Shown here one piece after another: positions 43,496-55,242 of a DNA stretch of 63,922 nucleotides. Made by a program: the position numbers and the translations under genes. Under the pieces are notes generated by a model. That model saw only the letters and a list, made by a program, of their open reading frames with translations, had not been told where the DNA came from and did no database searches. Origin of the DNA: Gonapodya prolifera JEL478. Its lineage: Eukaryota; Monoblepharomycota; Monoblepharidomycetes; Monoblepharidales; Gonapodyaceae. How positions within the stretch are numbered: the stretch's first letter is position 1; each line of letters opens with the position of its first letter. The stretch is from positions 1 to 63,922 of the forward strand of contig KQ965809.1 in NCBI GenBank assembly GCA_001574975.1. The letters are read 5' to 3'.

Positions 43496-44954
43496 TGAGT
43501 ATGGTGCTACCGCCCATCGAACGCAAGGGAGTGGACACACTCACAAACCAATCTCGCTCATTCGGGATCCCATCACCCACCAATCTCCCCAATCCACCAT
43601 CCAATTCCTCATACCGCTGCAATTCCGGTCTCTCCACCCTTCTACCACCCGGAAATGGCCGCCATGGCGGTTTCCCCGCTGGAACGGTCTTCGTTGGGCA
43701 TTCCCGGTCCTTACGCGATCCGTACGTTGCAATCTCGAATTGATACCTTCGAAATTTCCTCCCCATGTCTCTGCCTCACGACTCACTATCCCATCCTGTG
43801 CGCTTGCACCGATCCAGCCTTCTTCGCCCTCCTCCTCACCCTCGCAAGCGTGCCCCTCGTCAACGCACACCTGTGGGTGAAGCAATTCCCCCTGTTTGTC
43901 CTCGGATGGACGCTCGCGTTCGTGAGTTTCGGCCGGGGATGGCGTGATGCACGTGCTTGATGGCGGATAACGTTTAAGTTGTGTCTCACGGGTCTTGTAA
44001 TGGCCATCAATTCTGGAATGCGCCGCGGCATACGTGAATTTATATGGCAACTTTGGTTGCTAAGCGGTGCCCTTTGGAACCTCATGTGAGTTGATGTATG
44101 CAATATTTTGACGCTGAAATCTGACATACTCCTGCTCGAAGACCGAATCCTTCTCCTTACGTACGAAACTCTCGACACGGGGGTCTCCACTACCGCCTTC
44201 TTTTCTTTTCCCTCGCCTCACGAACTTCCCTCTGACGTCTGAACGCTTCCAACCAACATACCAGCGTCTTCTCCTTACACATCCCCTTCATCGCCGTTGT
44301 GGGCTCCTTGTACGCTCTCTCTGGCGGGCTCGTCCTGCGTGGAACACTCTCGGGCCACCCTCTCGTCAACACCGCCCTTCTTGTCGCCGGTACGATCCTG
44401 TTAAGTCTGATCGGCACTCCGGGTGCGAGTATGGTGATGATCCGACATGTCGTAAGGAGCGCAAATAGAAGGAAGGATAGGGTGCATTGTGTGGTGTTCT
44501 TCATTGTGTTGATTAGTAACGTTGGGTGCACCCTGACACCAAGTGAGCGGCCCAATTCATACAAGAAGAGTTGTCTCATCACCCTAACAAACGTTGGCAT
44601 CTTCTTCTTACCCCCCCTCTTCACCGACACAGTCGGCAACCCCCCGGTCTTCCTCGGCTTCCTCAAGGCGTAGACTTCTAGTTCTGGCCCCTGACGCAAT
44701 GCGTAGTCCCCACCACCTTCACCTGCCTCGCCCTCCTCGCTTTATTCTACGCCATCGAATCATTCCTCTACAATCGGGAACGTGCAGAGTTCTTGAGCAA
44801 GGCGGCGGACGAGGAGAGGGCCGTGTTGGAGGGCGTCGCGGCAAAGAATGTGGAAGACCATGAAAGCAATGGCGGCGCTGGCGCTGGTTGTATTTTCCAC
44901 GCCATTTCAGCCACCATATTCCACGGTTCAAAGGGAATCAGAATAGAACTGTAA
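43496..44954 (+). pseudogene. NhaD-like sodium/proton antiporter (ArsB/NhaD superfamily)
   Basis: Membrane-helix segments follow the NhaD pattern: PAFFALLLTLASVPLVNAHL, VVGSLYALSGGLVLRGTLSG, HPLVNTALLVAGTILLSLIG, TPGASMVMIRHVVRSANRRK, VHCVVFFIVLISNVGCTLTP, then after an intron (about 44542-44632) GNPPVFLGFLK, and VVPTTFTCLALLALFYAIES with a hydrophilic tail. GTxGASMxxIRP and LTPxGxPPxFLGFLKG are hallmarks of the family, which exchanges sodium for protons across a membrane. Between FLGFLK and FWPLTQ one base is missing and a TAG intervenes (44665-44690), so the last helices are out of frame. The N-terminal exon (from MSMVLPPIERKG) is tentative. The family is mainly bacterial. Confidence 0.6.
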
Positions 44955-44984
44955 TGAGGAAACGGAGAAGAAGAGAGGAATAAA

Positions 44985-46212
44985 ATGAGCCGATTTGGTC
45001 ACTCGCCAACAGATAATTTACCCGAAAGTGATCGACAGATGGGGGACCACGCGAACGCAATAGCCGATGGGCAGCGCCACTTCGTTTTTGGCTACGGATC
45101 GCTCATTCGCGCGGTGAGAAGACACATCGATTGTGTTTCCACCTCTGACACGGAATCCGTTCTTGATCCCCCCAACTCCGACTTTTTGAACACGATTCCG
45201 TCTCGCAGGACTCCCGCGCCCGCACAGCACCGCCCAATACACGCTACCCCGCCGTGGCCGTGCGCGTGCACTCCCTGCGGCGCATGTGGTCGGTCAGAGA
45301 CGTGCAAGGCCGGTACACGTGTTTGGGGTGCGTCCGAGTCGAAGGATGCTGCGACGATGGGCGGGATGTGGAGTGTGAAAATGTTGTGAATGGCGTGGTG
45401 TTTTATGTGGGGTCGGAAAGGGATTTGGAAGCGTATGGTGTGTGGTTCCGTTTGTTTTGTTCGATGTTCAGCTTGATCTCTTCTGTGAGTTAATGATTGA
45501 ATGAATGCCCAATAGATAAGCGAGAGAGTGAAGTAAGTTTACTATAGACGTTTTGCCCTTCTCCTCAAACCCCATCTTTTCTCCGTGACCACTGCCAGTA
45601 CATCCGTGTCCCTCTCCCCCTCGTCACCATCCAACCATACCTCCGCACCACCACCGCGTCCATCCATCTCCCACCCTATCTCATCGACCCCACAGCGCGG
45701 ATATGGACTTACATCCACTCCGGCCCTGACGACGTGCTCCTACCCACCACTAAATTCCCCATAATCCAGTCGTATATAGATGTGGTAATCGGAGGGTGTT
45801 TGGAGTGGGGAGGGGAGTTCGCGGTGGAGTTTGTCCGTGAGTAAGGTGGTGGGTGGTGGCTTTCAGATTCAGTGAGCGAACATTGTGATATGATTGAATG
45901 TTGGAACGTTTGATATGTGAAGGGTCGACATGGCACCAAACAGCACACCGCATCGCCTCAACCCAACCACACGCTCCTTGCTCCTCTCGCTGCACTCTTA
46001 CCACCTTCTCTTCTGGTGTACTCCCGACATCCAAGACTCCCCAAGCCAGCACCACCCCCGCGAAAGCTCAAATATGTACATGCATAGCATGGCTTGACGA
46101 CCGTCCCACTCCACGCTACGAGCGCGCTGAACTTTCTCCCGACCGAACGAAAATCGACGGCGTCTTGAGTGCCGTACTGGGGGACTTGGCATTGCTCAGG
46201 AGCTTCGCCTAA
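44985..46212 (+). CDS. gamma-glutamylcyclotransferase-like protein, copy A
   Basis: Exons 44985-45113, 45209-45437, 45516-45532 (17 bases), 45599-45840 and a last exon ending at 46212. The signature HFVFGYGSLIRA at the end of exon 1 is the substrate-binding YGSL loop of the GGCT/AIG2 fold. It is followed by VRVHSLRRMWSVRDVQGRYT, VNGVVFYVGS and FPIIQSYIDVVIGGCLEWGG, the region carrying the fold's catalytic-type acidic residue. The tail is WLDDRPTPRYERAELSPDRT...LRSFA. Such proteins cleave gamma-glutamyl peptides or act in glutathione turnover. The joint into the last exon needs a frame I could not confirm. Copy B lies at 60633. Confidence 0.6.
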
Positions 46213-46382
46213 ATTATTGTGAAATATCGTGAGGGTATCACGTCGGGTTCACATTTGTTGGCATTACACAAAACGAAATAAATTATAGATCCACAATCAA
46301 ATGCCCCTCCTCCAATGACCATTACCATGATGACCCCTTTCCCCCTTCGCCTCCCTCTTCCCCTTGTCCCCGCCCCCGTTAG

Positions 46383-49316
46383 CTACCCATTCGCATCCAC
46401 ACTTTCCATTCTCTCATATTTCCGCCCCACCACCACGCCCACCGCCGCGGCCGAAATGGCTCCAATCTCCGCGAGGGCCGTCCTTGCGGCCTGCATGCTC
46501 TGCTCCATGGCGTACACGTCCTCGTCACGTACGCGGCGGACGGGGCCCACGAACCAGCTGTGGGCGGCGAAGCGCCATGAGAGGGCCTGGGTGGAGGAGG
46601 TTGGGAGGAGGTTGGGAGGAGGGAAAAGGATGAAGAGAAGTGCAGGATAAGGGGGGACGTGGAAAGATTGAAAGACTTACGATTATCAGAACAGCAGCGA
46701 CGCCGAATACGGTGGAGTAGTTAAAGTTGGAGGCGGTTATGGGAATGCACTAAGTGGAGACGATGGGATAGGGTGCCGGAGTTTTAACATCACACAACGC
46801 AGCACGTTAAAATCGCGACAAACTCACAAGGGAAAGCACAAAAGGATCAGAATCGTGCACACCCAGAGGACAGCAACGTATCCCAGGGACGTGGAAAAGA
46901 GGCCGAGGGTGAGCTCGCCTCGCTGATGTGGGGAAGGGGAAGAGGAATGGTGTTAGTATTACGGGATTTTTGATCGGTGGGTGAGAGATTGGGGAACGAA
47001 CTTTGAAGAACTCACGGCCGAGGACGAGCTTGCAAAATGTAGGTAGGGCGTACTGATTGACGTCCCCATGTCATCTTAGTCCGCACAACACAGCTTCTCA
47101 ACACACGCAAGTCCAGAAACTCACCGCGGCCATGAGCCCCAGCGTCGCGACGGTCAAAACGCCCTGGGTTGCGCCTTCGGGCAATCCTAACCCGATTGCC
47201 GTCAGGATTGTGCACACTTTGAAAGTGCAGCCGTGGGTCATGAATCACAGTCGGTCACCAAATATGACTTGAAAATAAATAAGACAATGAACGCTCACGC
47301 GCGACGCTAAACCACACGTTCCGAAGCGGCAGGCGCGTCTTGGGGTGCATGGATCGGAGGAAAAAGGAGAAGCGCGGGCCAAAGCCGTCGTCGCGTGCGA
47401 AAGCGAACACTGAGGGGGAGGGGATGTCGGTGGGTGATTTGTTGGTCACAGAGTCAATGCAGGAGGGGACTCACTCATACGGGAGTTTCTGTAGGGTTTG
47501 GTTGGGAGATGCGAATAAGGTCAAACTACGTGACGAGGAAAAGTGGGTGTTGAGATGAAGTACTCACGCCGTAATCGCAGCAAGACCGCTAAAATAAATT
47601 GCCAGACCCACAATCGCGGCAAGTGTGATGGCATACGTCATATGATTGACGATATCTACGCATAAGGGTCAATTCATGTAACTTGGAAATGGCAAGCAGT
47701 ATTGTCACCTACCATAGTACACCAGCAACGGTGTGATTGCCCGCTGCGGATTTTGTTCGATCAAGTTGTCATGCTGCACCGTCGCGGCCATTCCTTGGAA
47801 CGGTCAAGAAGAGAGTGCAAGTCAGACGGAACATCCGCAAAGAACTAGGATCGGTGTATGCGCCAACGCGTACCAAGAATAAGTATGAGTCCCACAACCG
47901 ACGTCACGAGCACGGCGCAGATGATGCTTTTGGGCACATCGCGATAGGCGTTGACGGTTTCTGGACGTGGACGGGGAGTGTGTCAGTTTGGTGGGATGGC
48001 TGTGGGTGAGGTGGAGCTACATACCTTCGGAAATGTGGGTGGATGGGTCGTATCCTATCCACACGATGTGGCTTCATATTCAATTGTGACTGGGGATGGG
48101 AAGCGGCGCGGCCTCCCTCACCAATAAAGTTCCACGCCGGCAGGACGAGCCCTAGCATCACTGCATACGCGAGACTGTCTTGACCGGTGTAGTTTTGAAA
48201 CTTTGTGAAAATGAACTCGGCGAACTTTCGGAGGAGTTGTAGTGTGGTGAGTGATAGGGCTGCAGAAGATAAGGTGACGGATCGAGGCTCATGTTATTGT
48301 ATGGAGCGAATGCGAGGAGGATGGCGGTTATCGCGATCTGCAAGTGAGAAGCGGGAATTGTGGTGGTCGATACGACGTGTGCGAGCAAGCAGGGCTATCG
48401 AGTACGTACAGGACCGAGAATTTGCACCGCAACGGCTGAAGGTACGTAATTGAACACAATGTTCAGACATTGTACTGTAATCAGATTCTGCGAGGAACTC
48501 ACATAATTCCATCATCCTGGCAAGTACCACATCATCGAATGAGTTCAGGAAACCCCAACTGCACACGATCGCAATCGAAAGGAGAATGATCTGCCATTGA
48601 GAAGCGTCGGCGCCATCGGTTCCCACTGTCACGAAAGCGGGACCATAAAAAGAGTCGATGAAGAATGTTCGGTTAAGAGCAAGTCAAAGAAGTTCTTACA
48701 GGATATGCACGAAAAAATGAGAAGGGAGAGGGCATAGGCCGAGCTCGAGATGGCACCGATCTCGCCGATGAGGTTGAGGCACGCTGTGAACCATCTAGCA
48801 GTTGAAACCAATTTTTTTCGTCGAAGCCCCGCAGGTCATGACAGGGAACAAGCACCACGTACGAGATCATAGGTCCGTATGTTTGTCCGCCAAGCTTCGC
48901 ACTCCAGTAGTACAGACCTCCCGCTGATGGCCACGCTGAACAGATCTCGGTGAGTGTCTGATGCTTGGAATCTGATGCTCGCGTAGTGTAGTCTCTTACA
49001 TCCACTTGAATGTTCCCCGAAACTCTGCCGGAAAATAATGTGGGGTGATCGGATTATGGAATGTCGGAGGCCTCGGGGTATCACAATGAGCGGAAACACA
49101 CCTTGTTGGTACCCCATCTAGCGCACATCGCGTCATGTGTTGATGGCGGGGAAGGACATCACATCGGGTTGAGGTGTAAGCCCGGACTTGGAAGAATCTT
49201 TTCGCAAAACCCACTTTTGCCAGGCGCAGCTCATCTTCTGTGATGTTGATCATCAGCTCGAGCTGTTTCGACGGCCCCGCTGCCTCTGATGGGCCTCCTC
49301 CGATGAGCCATCGCAT
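46383..49316 (-). CDS. APC-family amino acid/GABA permease, many exons, probably incomplete
   Basis: On the minus strand about 14 small exons give, in order: NITEDELRLAKVGFAKRF, SLTEICSAWPSAGGLYYWSA, KLGGQTYGPMISY, WFTACLNLIGEIGAISSSAY, GFLNSFDDVVLARMMEL, LNIVFNYVPSAVAVQILGP, YTGQDSLAYAVMLGLVLPAW, GYDPSTHISE, ETVNAYRDVPKSIICAVLVT, HDNLIEQNPQRAITPLLVYY, FAFARDDGFGPRFSFFLRSM, NVWFSVA, LFSTSLGYVAVLWVCTILIL and the tail WFVGPVRRVRDEDVYAMEQS. The AEICSAxPxxGGLYYWSA and PxGYDxSxHxSEE patterns are typical of fungal amino-acid and GABA permeases in the plasma or vacuolar membrane. The first two membrane helices expected between residues 40 and 110 were not found, so the gene may be damaged there. Confidence 0.7.
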
Positions 49317-49522
49317 GATTTTGGAAAATTCAAATCGGCCAGGTGACCGGACTCCCAAACCCTCACCGCGGGGACCCTTTTTCGGACGACTTTTTGATTC
49401 ACCGTGACACAGGATCTTCGCTAATTACGTCTTGAACAGGATTAGAAAACGATCAAATACCACAAGTTATCAATTCGGATGCAAAACGTCATGGACTTTT
49501 CTCTCACGCAATCCGCATCAAC

Positions 49523-51500
49523 TCATTGAGGTACGTCGAGTGGAAGCAGGCTATACAAACTCAACAGCGCTTTGGTATTCCCTTGCTTTGCGGCCTTGGT
49601 CCACCAAAACACAGCCATTTCATTGTTCTTATCCACACCATTTCCATTCACATAGCAAAGTCCAAGACATAACTGCGCTTCGACAACTTCTTGTTCTGCG
49701 GCCATCAACGTACCCTTGTTCCGCCGCCTTGGTCCACCAAGACGCAGCCTTTGTATTGTCCAGCTTCTCCTCACCATTTCCATTCGTGTAGAAAACACCA
49801 AGATTAAACTGTGCTTGAGCAAGCCCTTGCTCTGTGGCTTTTGTCCACCAAAGCACAGCTGTTTTATTGTTCTTCACCACACCTTCTGCATTTGCATAAG
49901 ACTTTCCAAGATTGTACTGTCCGTGGGCATCCCCTTTCTCTGCGGCCTAGGTCCACCACGACGCAATTTCCACAAAGTTTTTGGAAACCCTCCTAATCCA
50001 TTGTTGTAAAAGGACCCAACGTAAAAAAGAGCGTCCGGGTGTCTGAACTTTGCAGCTCGCAAGTACAACTGGAGTGAACTTGAAAAATCTTGCGGGACTC
50101 CATCGGAACCATTAAAAAACTTTTTCGCAAGCAAAGCGAGCTCAAGAGCATCATTTGGAATGTTGGGAAGGAGATTTTCAATATTTCGTGGGTTTGACCG
50201 ATGAAGTTCAGGTCTTCATCAAGGAAAATTGCGTTTCAAACTCATCTCAGTTATCAAAAATTGAAAGTCCACTCACACAGTATGTTTTGAGAAAAGGACA
50301 ACAATCTCATCGAAATCAGGATGGTTGTTTGGGTCTAAATCCCAGCATCGAATCATCAGACTCTTTGTGGCATTCCAGACATTATATGGTCTGCTATATC
50401 TGGACGCTTAGACCCAAGAAGTTTCTTGATAAAATCGTCGAGTTCATCCTCATCAATCGGAGGGCAAAGGTTGAACCTCAGCCAAAGCTATCAAACGCGA
50501 AGGGGAACACAAATAAATGGTCGTGAAATTATCTTGTAAACGGAAAGATTGCTCACCTCATATCGTGATTCCAAAAGCATTACGTCAGCTTTTGTCGTGG
50601 GAGACTCACCTTTCAGACGTTCAGGAGCCATGTATAACAGCGATCCCACGCAGTGATCTTTCCCCTCCAACTCGCGAATAAGGCAAGTGCCAAATCGGTG
50701 ACCATTGCTCTATGTAGCTTGTCCACCAGAGCATTTTCTGGTTTCACGTCCAAATGAAGGATGTTATTTTGATGGAGGTTTAGAAGCCCTCGCGCAATGT
50801 CAAAAAGCTTGAAGGAGCGATACAAACCTCACTAGCTGCATGCTTGAACATAGTCAAACGAAAAACTCACAATCCATAACGTTTCCTTTTCCATTTCCTC
50901 GTCGGAAGCCCCATGTGATTTCAACTTTCTAAGTATGCCCGAGCATTTCCGTTTTCCACGTAGGGCGAAACAAAGAACGTCTTGCCACTTTTATGAGAGA
51001 CACCATAAAATGGGAGAAAGTGTGGAGATGCTGTCGTGTACCAAACTTGAACTTCATTTTCGAATTCCTAGGTAACAGAACAAATGAAATTGTCCGCAAA
51101 GCACACGAGACTCTTAACAAACTTACCAAAGTATTATAAAGACCGGTTGGTCATTAATCACTTTGAGAGCGACTGGAATTCGTCGCCACTTTCCTAGATA
51201 AACCGTTGCGAAACCACCCTTCCCAATGAGACCGCTTTCATCCCGAGAACATTCTACATCCTTGATGTCAACCTCCCACATTTCTGGAATCTTGGCCACC
51301 TTTGCTTCGTCTCCGCGGATCGCCATTGGGGTATGCAGATCGATTGACCGGCATTGTTATGCCATTTCTGCCATGGGCACACGCTCCAGAGATATTCCGG
51401 ACGATTTTCGCGGTCAGTTTATCCAAAAGATGCGGTCCTAGGGCAGTATGGAGCATTTTGTGCTGGTTTGGATGCGTGTTTGGCCAAAGCATGGGAGACC
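49523..51500 (-). pseudogene. protein kinase-like / Sel1-repeat fusion, copy 3 (decayed)
   Basis: Same plan as copies 1 and 2 on the minus strand: PNTHPNQHKMLHTALGPHLL, KIPEMWEVDIKDVECSRDES, LIGKGGFATVYLGKWRRIPV, FLPFYGVSHKSGKTFFVSPY, ILHLDVKPENALVDKLHRAM, then VTDLALAL where one base is missing in the DFG codons. The Sel1 part (LQLYLRAAKFRHPDALFYVG ...) has a TAG at 49947-49949 where paralogues have the lysine of WTKAAE, and frame changes near 49700. An exon boundary also disrupts the sequence near 50930. With stops and shifts in both halves it is a clear pseudogene. Its 5' end faces the SPAG1-like gene. Confidence 0.75.
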
Positions 51501-54500
51501 AACGACAAAAGGAAGTGCAGCAAGATGGTGGGTCAATCGGAAGCGCGGAGAAAGACTGAACATAGCGTTGACTTCCCCTTTCATTCTTGCTCTTCCTGCT
51601 CCCTCCTGCTCCCTCCTGCTGCAATCCCCACTCATCGCCGTAACGGCCTCTTGCCGCAACCGAACGTCGCCTTCTCAACCGAACGTCGCCTTCTCAACAA
51701 AGCTCGCCACGGAACCGAACATTAAAGACTTAAAAAGCCTTCTTTCGGAGGCTGAGAATCCACCAAAGAGACCCCACGTCGGAGGACCAAAAGATGATGC
51801 ACGGACAGAGAAGATTCTCGAAGACCTCGATTCTTTGGCCGACGACAAAGACTACATCATTGAGAACTTCGACTACAAGTATGTTGCGGGATGTAAGGAT
51901 ACAAAGGAGCTGAAAGTCATGCTTGCGATATTGAGGTGGGTTTCGTGCGGAGAGTTGTTTGTTGGTCATGTTCAAATCTCTACTCTTCACTCACAAGATC
52001 TGGAAAGGAGGGACATTATCCTCAATTGGAAGAAGCAATTCTGGAAAGACTCGAAGTCTTGAACCCTCGAGCCAAAGTGCGGTATGTTCAATGTGGGCCG
52101 AAGGGGACCAAAAACTCGAATGCATTGAACACCGGACTTCGACAGACCGGACCCAGTCCTACCTCCGCCTCCTCGCGAAGAAACTGAAAAGGAACTTGCG
52201 GTGCGTATAATACTTTCATATTCGGAAGCGTCACCCAGCTCAAAACCTTTGTTACTGTCTCCAGTGCTGGATATCGGACCTCCGCGAGAAAGAAGCCACC
52301 CTCCTCGCTTCCTCCAATCGGTCTCTCGTCGGCTCTGCGCACATTGCGCCAGTCGTACCACGCCTGGGAACCGATTCCTCGACTGACGAAGTTCCTACCA
52401 TCCTGACACGACCAGGACTCCCAAAGGATAAAACCCGGTCCTCCACGAAACAAAATCCAGTTCCAACCAATGCCTCGGGCTCTTCTCAGTCAAGTTCCTC
52501 CGCCTCTTCTTCAAACGGCGGTAATGCGCCGAAGCCTTCCAACAAGATTCGCTCAACTGACTGGAAGGGCTGGGACAAATTCGCCGCTTCTATCGACGAG
52601 GAACTCGCTCGCTTAGACGGCACCGATGACTCGGCACAGAGTGTACCGGCATCCACAGGAACCGTCAAACGAGCGACGCCCAGTACTTCAACGTCACCAG
52701 TGCCAACAAACCGTACGATGAAAGTTCCTTCATCAGGTCCAGTTTTGAGCCGTCCGCCTGTACCCCTTGACGTCAAAGCTCCTGCTGGAGCTTCCTCGGT
52801 TGAGGTTTCAAGACTCGCCGACCTGGAGCGCGTCAAGGGGAACGAAGCTTTCAAAGCGGGGGACATTGAAGAGGCCGTGAGTCATCGTTTACGTCACTAC
52901 AGAGTACCGCAGCGGTCGTCTTATACCCTACTACAGCTCGCCTACTACACCCGCTCGCTCACCATCCTGCCCACGATCGCCGGTCTGACAAACCGCGCCC
53001 TCGCATTCATCCGACTGGACCGGTTCGGTGACGCTGAACAAGACTGTGACGTTGCGCTCGCGCGGATCAAGACGGATGGTGGGGCCTGGATGCTCGGACC
53101 GGGTGGATTCCAGTTCAAGGCGTATCTGAGGCGCGGAAGAGCGAGACTTGGAAGGGGGCGGTATGGAATGGCCAGAGCTGACTTTGAGCAGTGAGTGTAG
53201 TGTTTGAGTAGGCGCCATATCTGCGAGGGACCCCTAACGTGATGTCCGGCGCTAGGTGTATCGCCATCGACGAGACCTCTCGTGAAGCACGACGTCTGTT
53301 CGCCGAAGCGCGAGCCAAGGAACGTGATATTGAAAGAGAGGTGAAGGCGGATGATGTTGGCAGTGAGCCATCACGTGGTGAACCGGCAAAGGAACCAGAA
53401 ATGAAACGAAGGATGATAATTGAGGAAGTGGAAGGAGACGAGGAGGAGGTCGGACAGGAGGAATCCTCGAATGAAATTGCTGTGGAAGAGGCTTCGACTG
53501 CACCTATCGACTTATCTGATGAGAATCCGGAAGCGGTTGGGATTGTGAAGGACGTCGTGGAAGAGGGCGGAACACCGGTGGACGTTCCCGCGGCGGAGCT
53601 TCTGAAGGAGGAAACGCTGCACGGACTTCCGCTGGCGAATAAAGGAACTGCAGATTCCCCGCCCCCAGTGAAGGAGGCATGGCCTGAACAACCGAACGAA
53701 ACGGCAGCTGTTCCTCAGGAGCACACGAAGAGCGAAATCGCAGATTCTCGCTCTAGCACTGCAGTTGCACCTGCGGCTGCGAAGGAACAAGTCGAACTGA
53801 ACGATGACGCACTCCAAATCGAATCACCTGGATTCGATTTTCCAGAACCCTTGGTTGCGCCAGAATCTCTTGGCCCAGATCAAGCGTGGAATGAATCAGA
53901 AATGCTGGCAGCGCTGTGCGGTATGGATATGGTCGAAGTGGAGGGGACACACCAGGACGTCAAGAATGCTGCGGCCGATGCACTTGATCTCCCGGGTCCT
54001 GGAGATGTGATAGATATTTCCGAAAGCTCTAAAGGTCCGGTTCAGTCAGAAGGAAAGTCAGTCACCATTAACTTCCGGGAAGCTTTGGAGAACGTATCCT
54101 GGAACGAAGAGCGTGTTCGATGCTCCTCCGAAACATTGTCGGAGACACCAGAAACAGATCAAATTGCAAGCAACGACCAAGAAGAACAAAAAGAACAAAA
54201 CGTTTCCGATCTCACCGAACAGGGGCAAACTGTGTCCCAGAATGTTGAAGAACTGGAAGTTGCCCCGATGATTACCCCATCACAGCCTTTACGTCAGAAT
54301 AACCCCGCCTCCGAACCAACAATGAACACTTCGAATGAGCAAGAAATTTATCGCGCTGAGAAAACCATTCCACCATCAACACACTCAGAAAGTCTCCCAG
54401 CTGCAGTGGAGACCCCGTCAGTTCATTGGAAGGAATCCAAAGTCGAGCCCACCTCATCGTCAAACGCAACGCCACCCGGCCCTGTCCGCTTCCCTCCTCC

Positions 54501-55093
54501 AACATCCTCTTTTAACCTCGAAGCCGCCTACAAGCTCTGCACACGATGCACACCACCACGCGGTCTCGAGTGGCTCCTGTACCTCGAGTCTGCCATTCGG
54601 ACGGCTCCAAAGCCGGGTGCAGCTGCCAAAATGATGGAACGGGGGAGGAGACCGGACGAGCTGTTTGCGGGAGTGGTTAAGGCTGCGGCGAATGCGATGA
54701 GGGATGAAGGAGGTAGGTGGGAGGGAGGGGAGGAATCCAGTCGGGTAGCTGGCTCTAACCTTTCGTGTGGTTTTGTGTTCTTTGATTCAGATACGTCGGA
54801 GATCGCACGCACGATATTTAAGATCCTCGAAGAACTTTCGACTCTCAAGCGTATCAAGCTTCTCACGACGTTTCTCGGGGAAAAGGAAGCCGCAGGTATG
54901 TCCTCTCTGCCTCTGCCCTTTTGGGCTCCAATGCTTCGGCAGAATCTGATCCACATCGATTTGTCATTTTCATTTAGACCTTGCGTTTGTTTTCGCCGAG
55001 CTCGAAAATGCGGCTAGTATGAGTGCGAGTAATGAAGACGGGCCTGCTTTTACAGCAGACGATGTCGGGAAATTGAAGAAAGCGTTCATGTAG
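51448..55093 (+). CDS. SPAG1: SPAG1-like axonemal dynein assembly factor (TPR / RPAP3_C)
   Basis: Eight exons with matching phases: to 51935, 51998-52081, 52146-52200, 52265-52876, 52937-53190, 53256-54712, 54791-54895, 54978-55093 (introns 60-82 bases). N-terminal block: IIENFDYKYVAGCKDTKELK, VMLAILR, SGKEGHYPQLEEAILERLEV, typical of SPAG1. A TPR block follows (LERVKGNEAFKAGDIEEALA, LTNRALAFIRLDRFGDAEQD). Then comes an acidic insert of about 370 residues. The C-terminal domain is RPAP3_C (YKLCTRCTPPRGLEWLLYLE, SEIARTIFKILEELSTLKRI, ending VGKLKKAFM). SPAG1 (DNAAF13) works with HSP70/HSP90 and R2TP to preassemble flagellar dynein arms in the cytoplasm. The true start is unclear: the only in-frame ATGs (51448, 51472) lie in the copy-3 kinase pseudogene. 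No defects in the body. Confidence 0.85.
51662..51712 (+). repeat. short tandem repeat at the SPAG1-like 5' end
   Basis: CCGAACGTCGCCTTCTCAA is repeated twice in direct tandem, followed by a partial third unit. The preceding 60 bases are a pyrimidine-rich stretch with CTGCTCCCTC repeats, which could be promoter or 5' leader. Confidence 0.6.
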
Positions 55094-55242
55094 AGGTCAT
55101 GTCATTGATCAATGTACTAGCTATCATTCAATTACAAGACTACAAGACATATAAATATCAAAACAATGGTACTCTACAACTACAAATCAAAAACTCGTGA
55201 GTATCCCATATGTCACCCTCCACCTTCCCTCCCTTTCTACGT

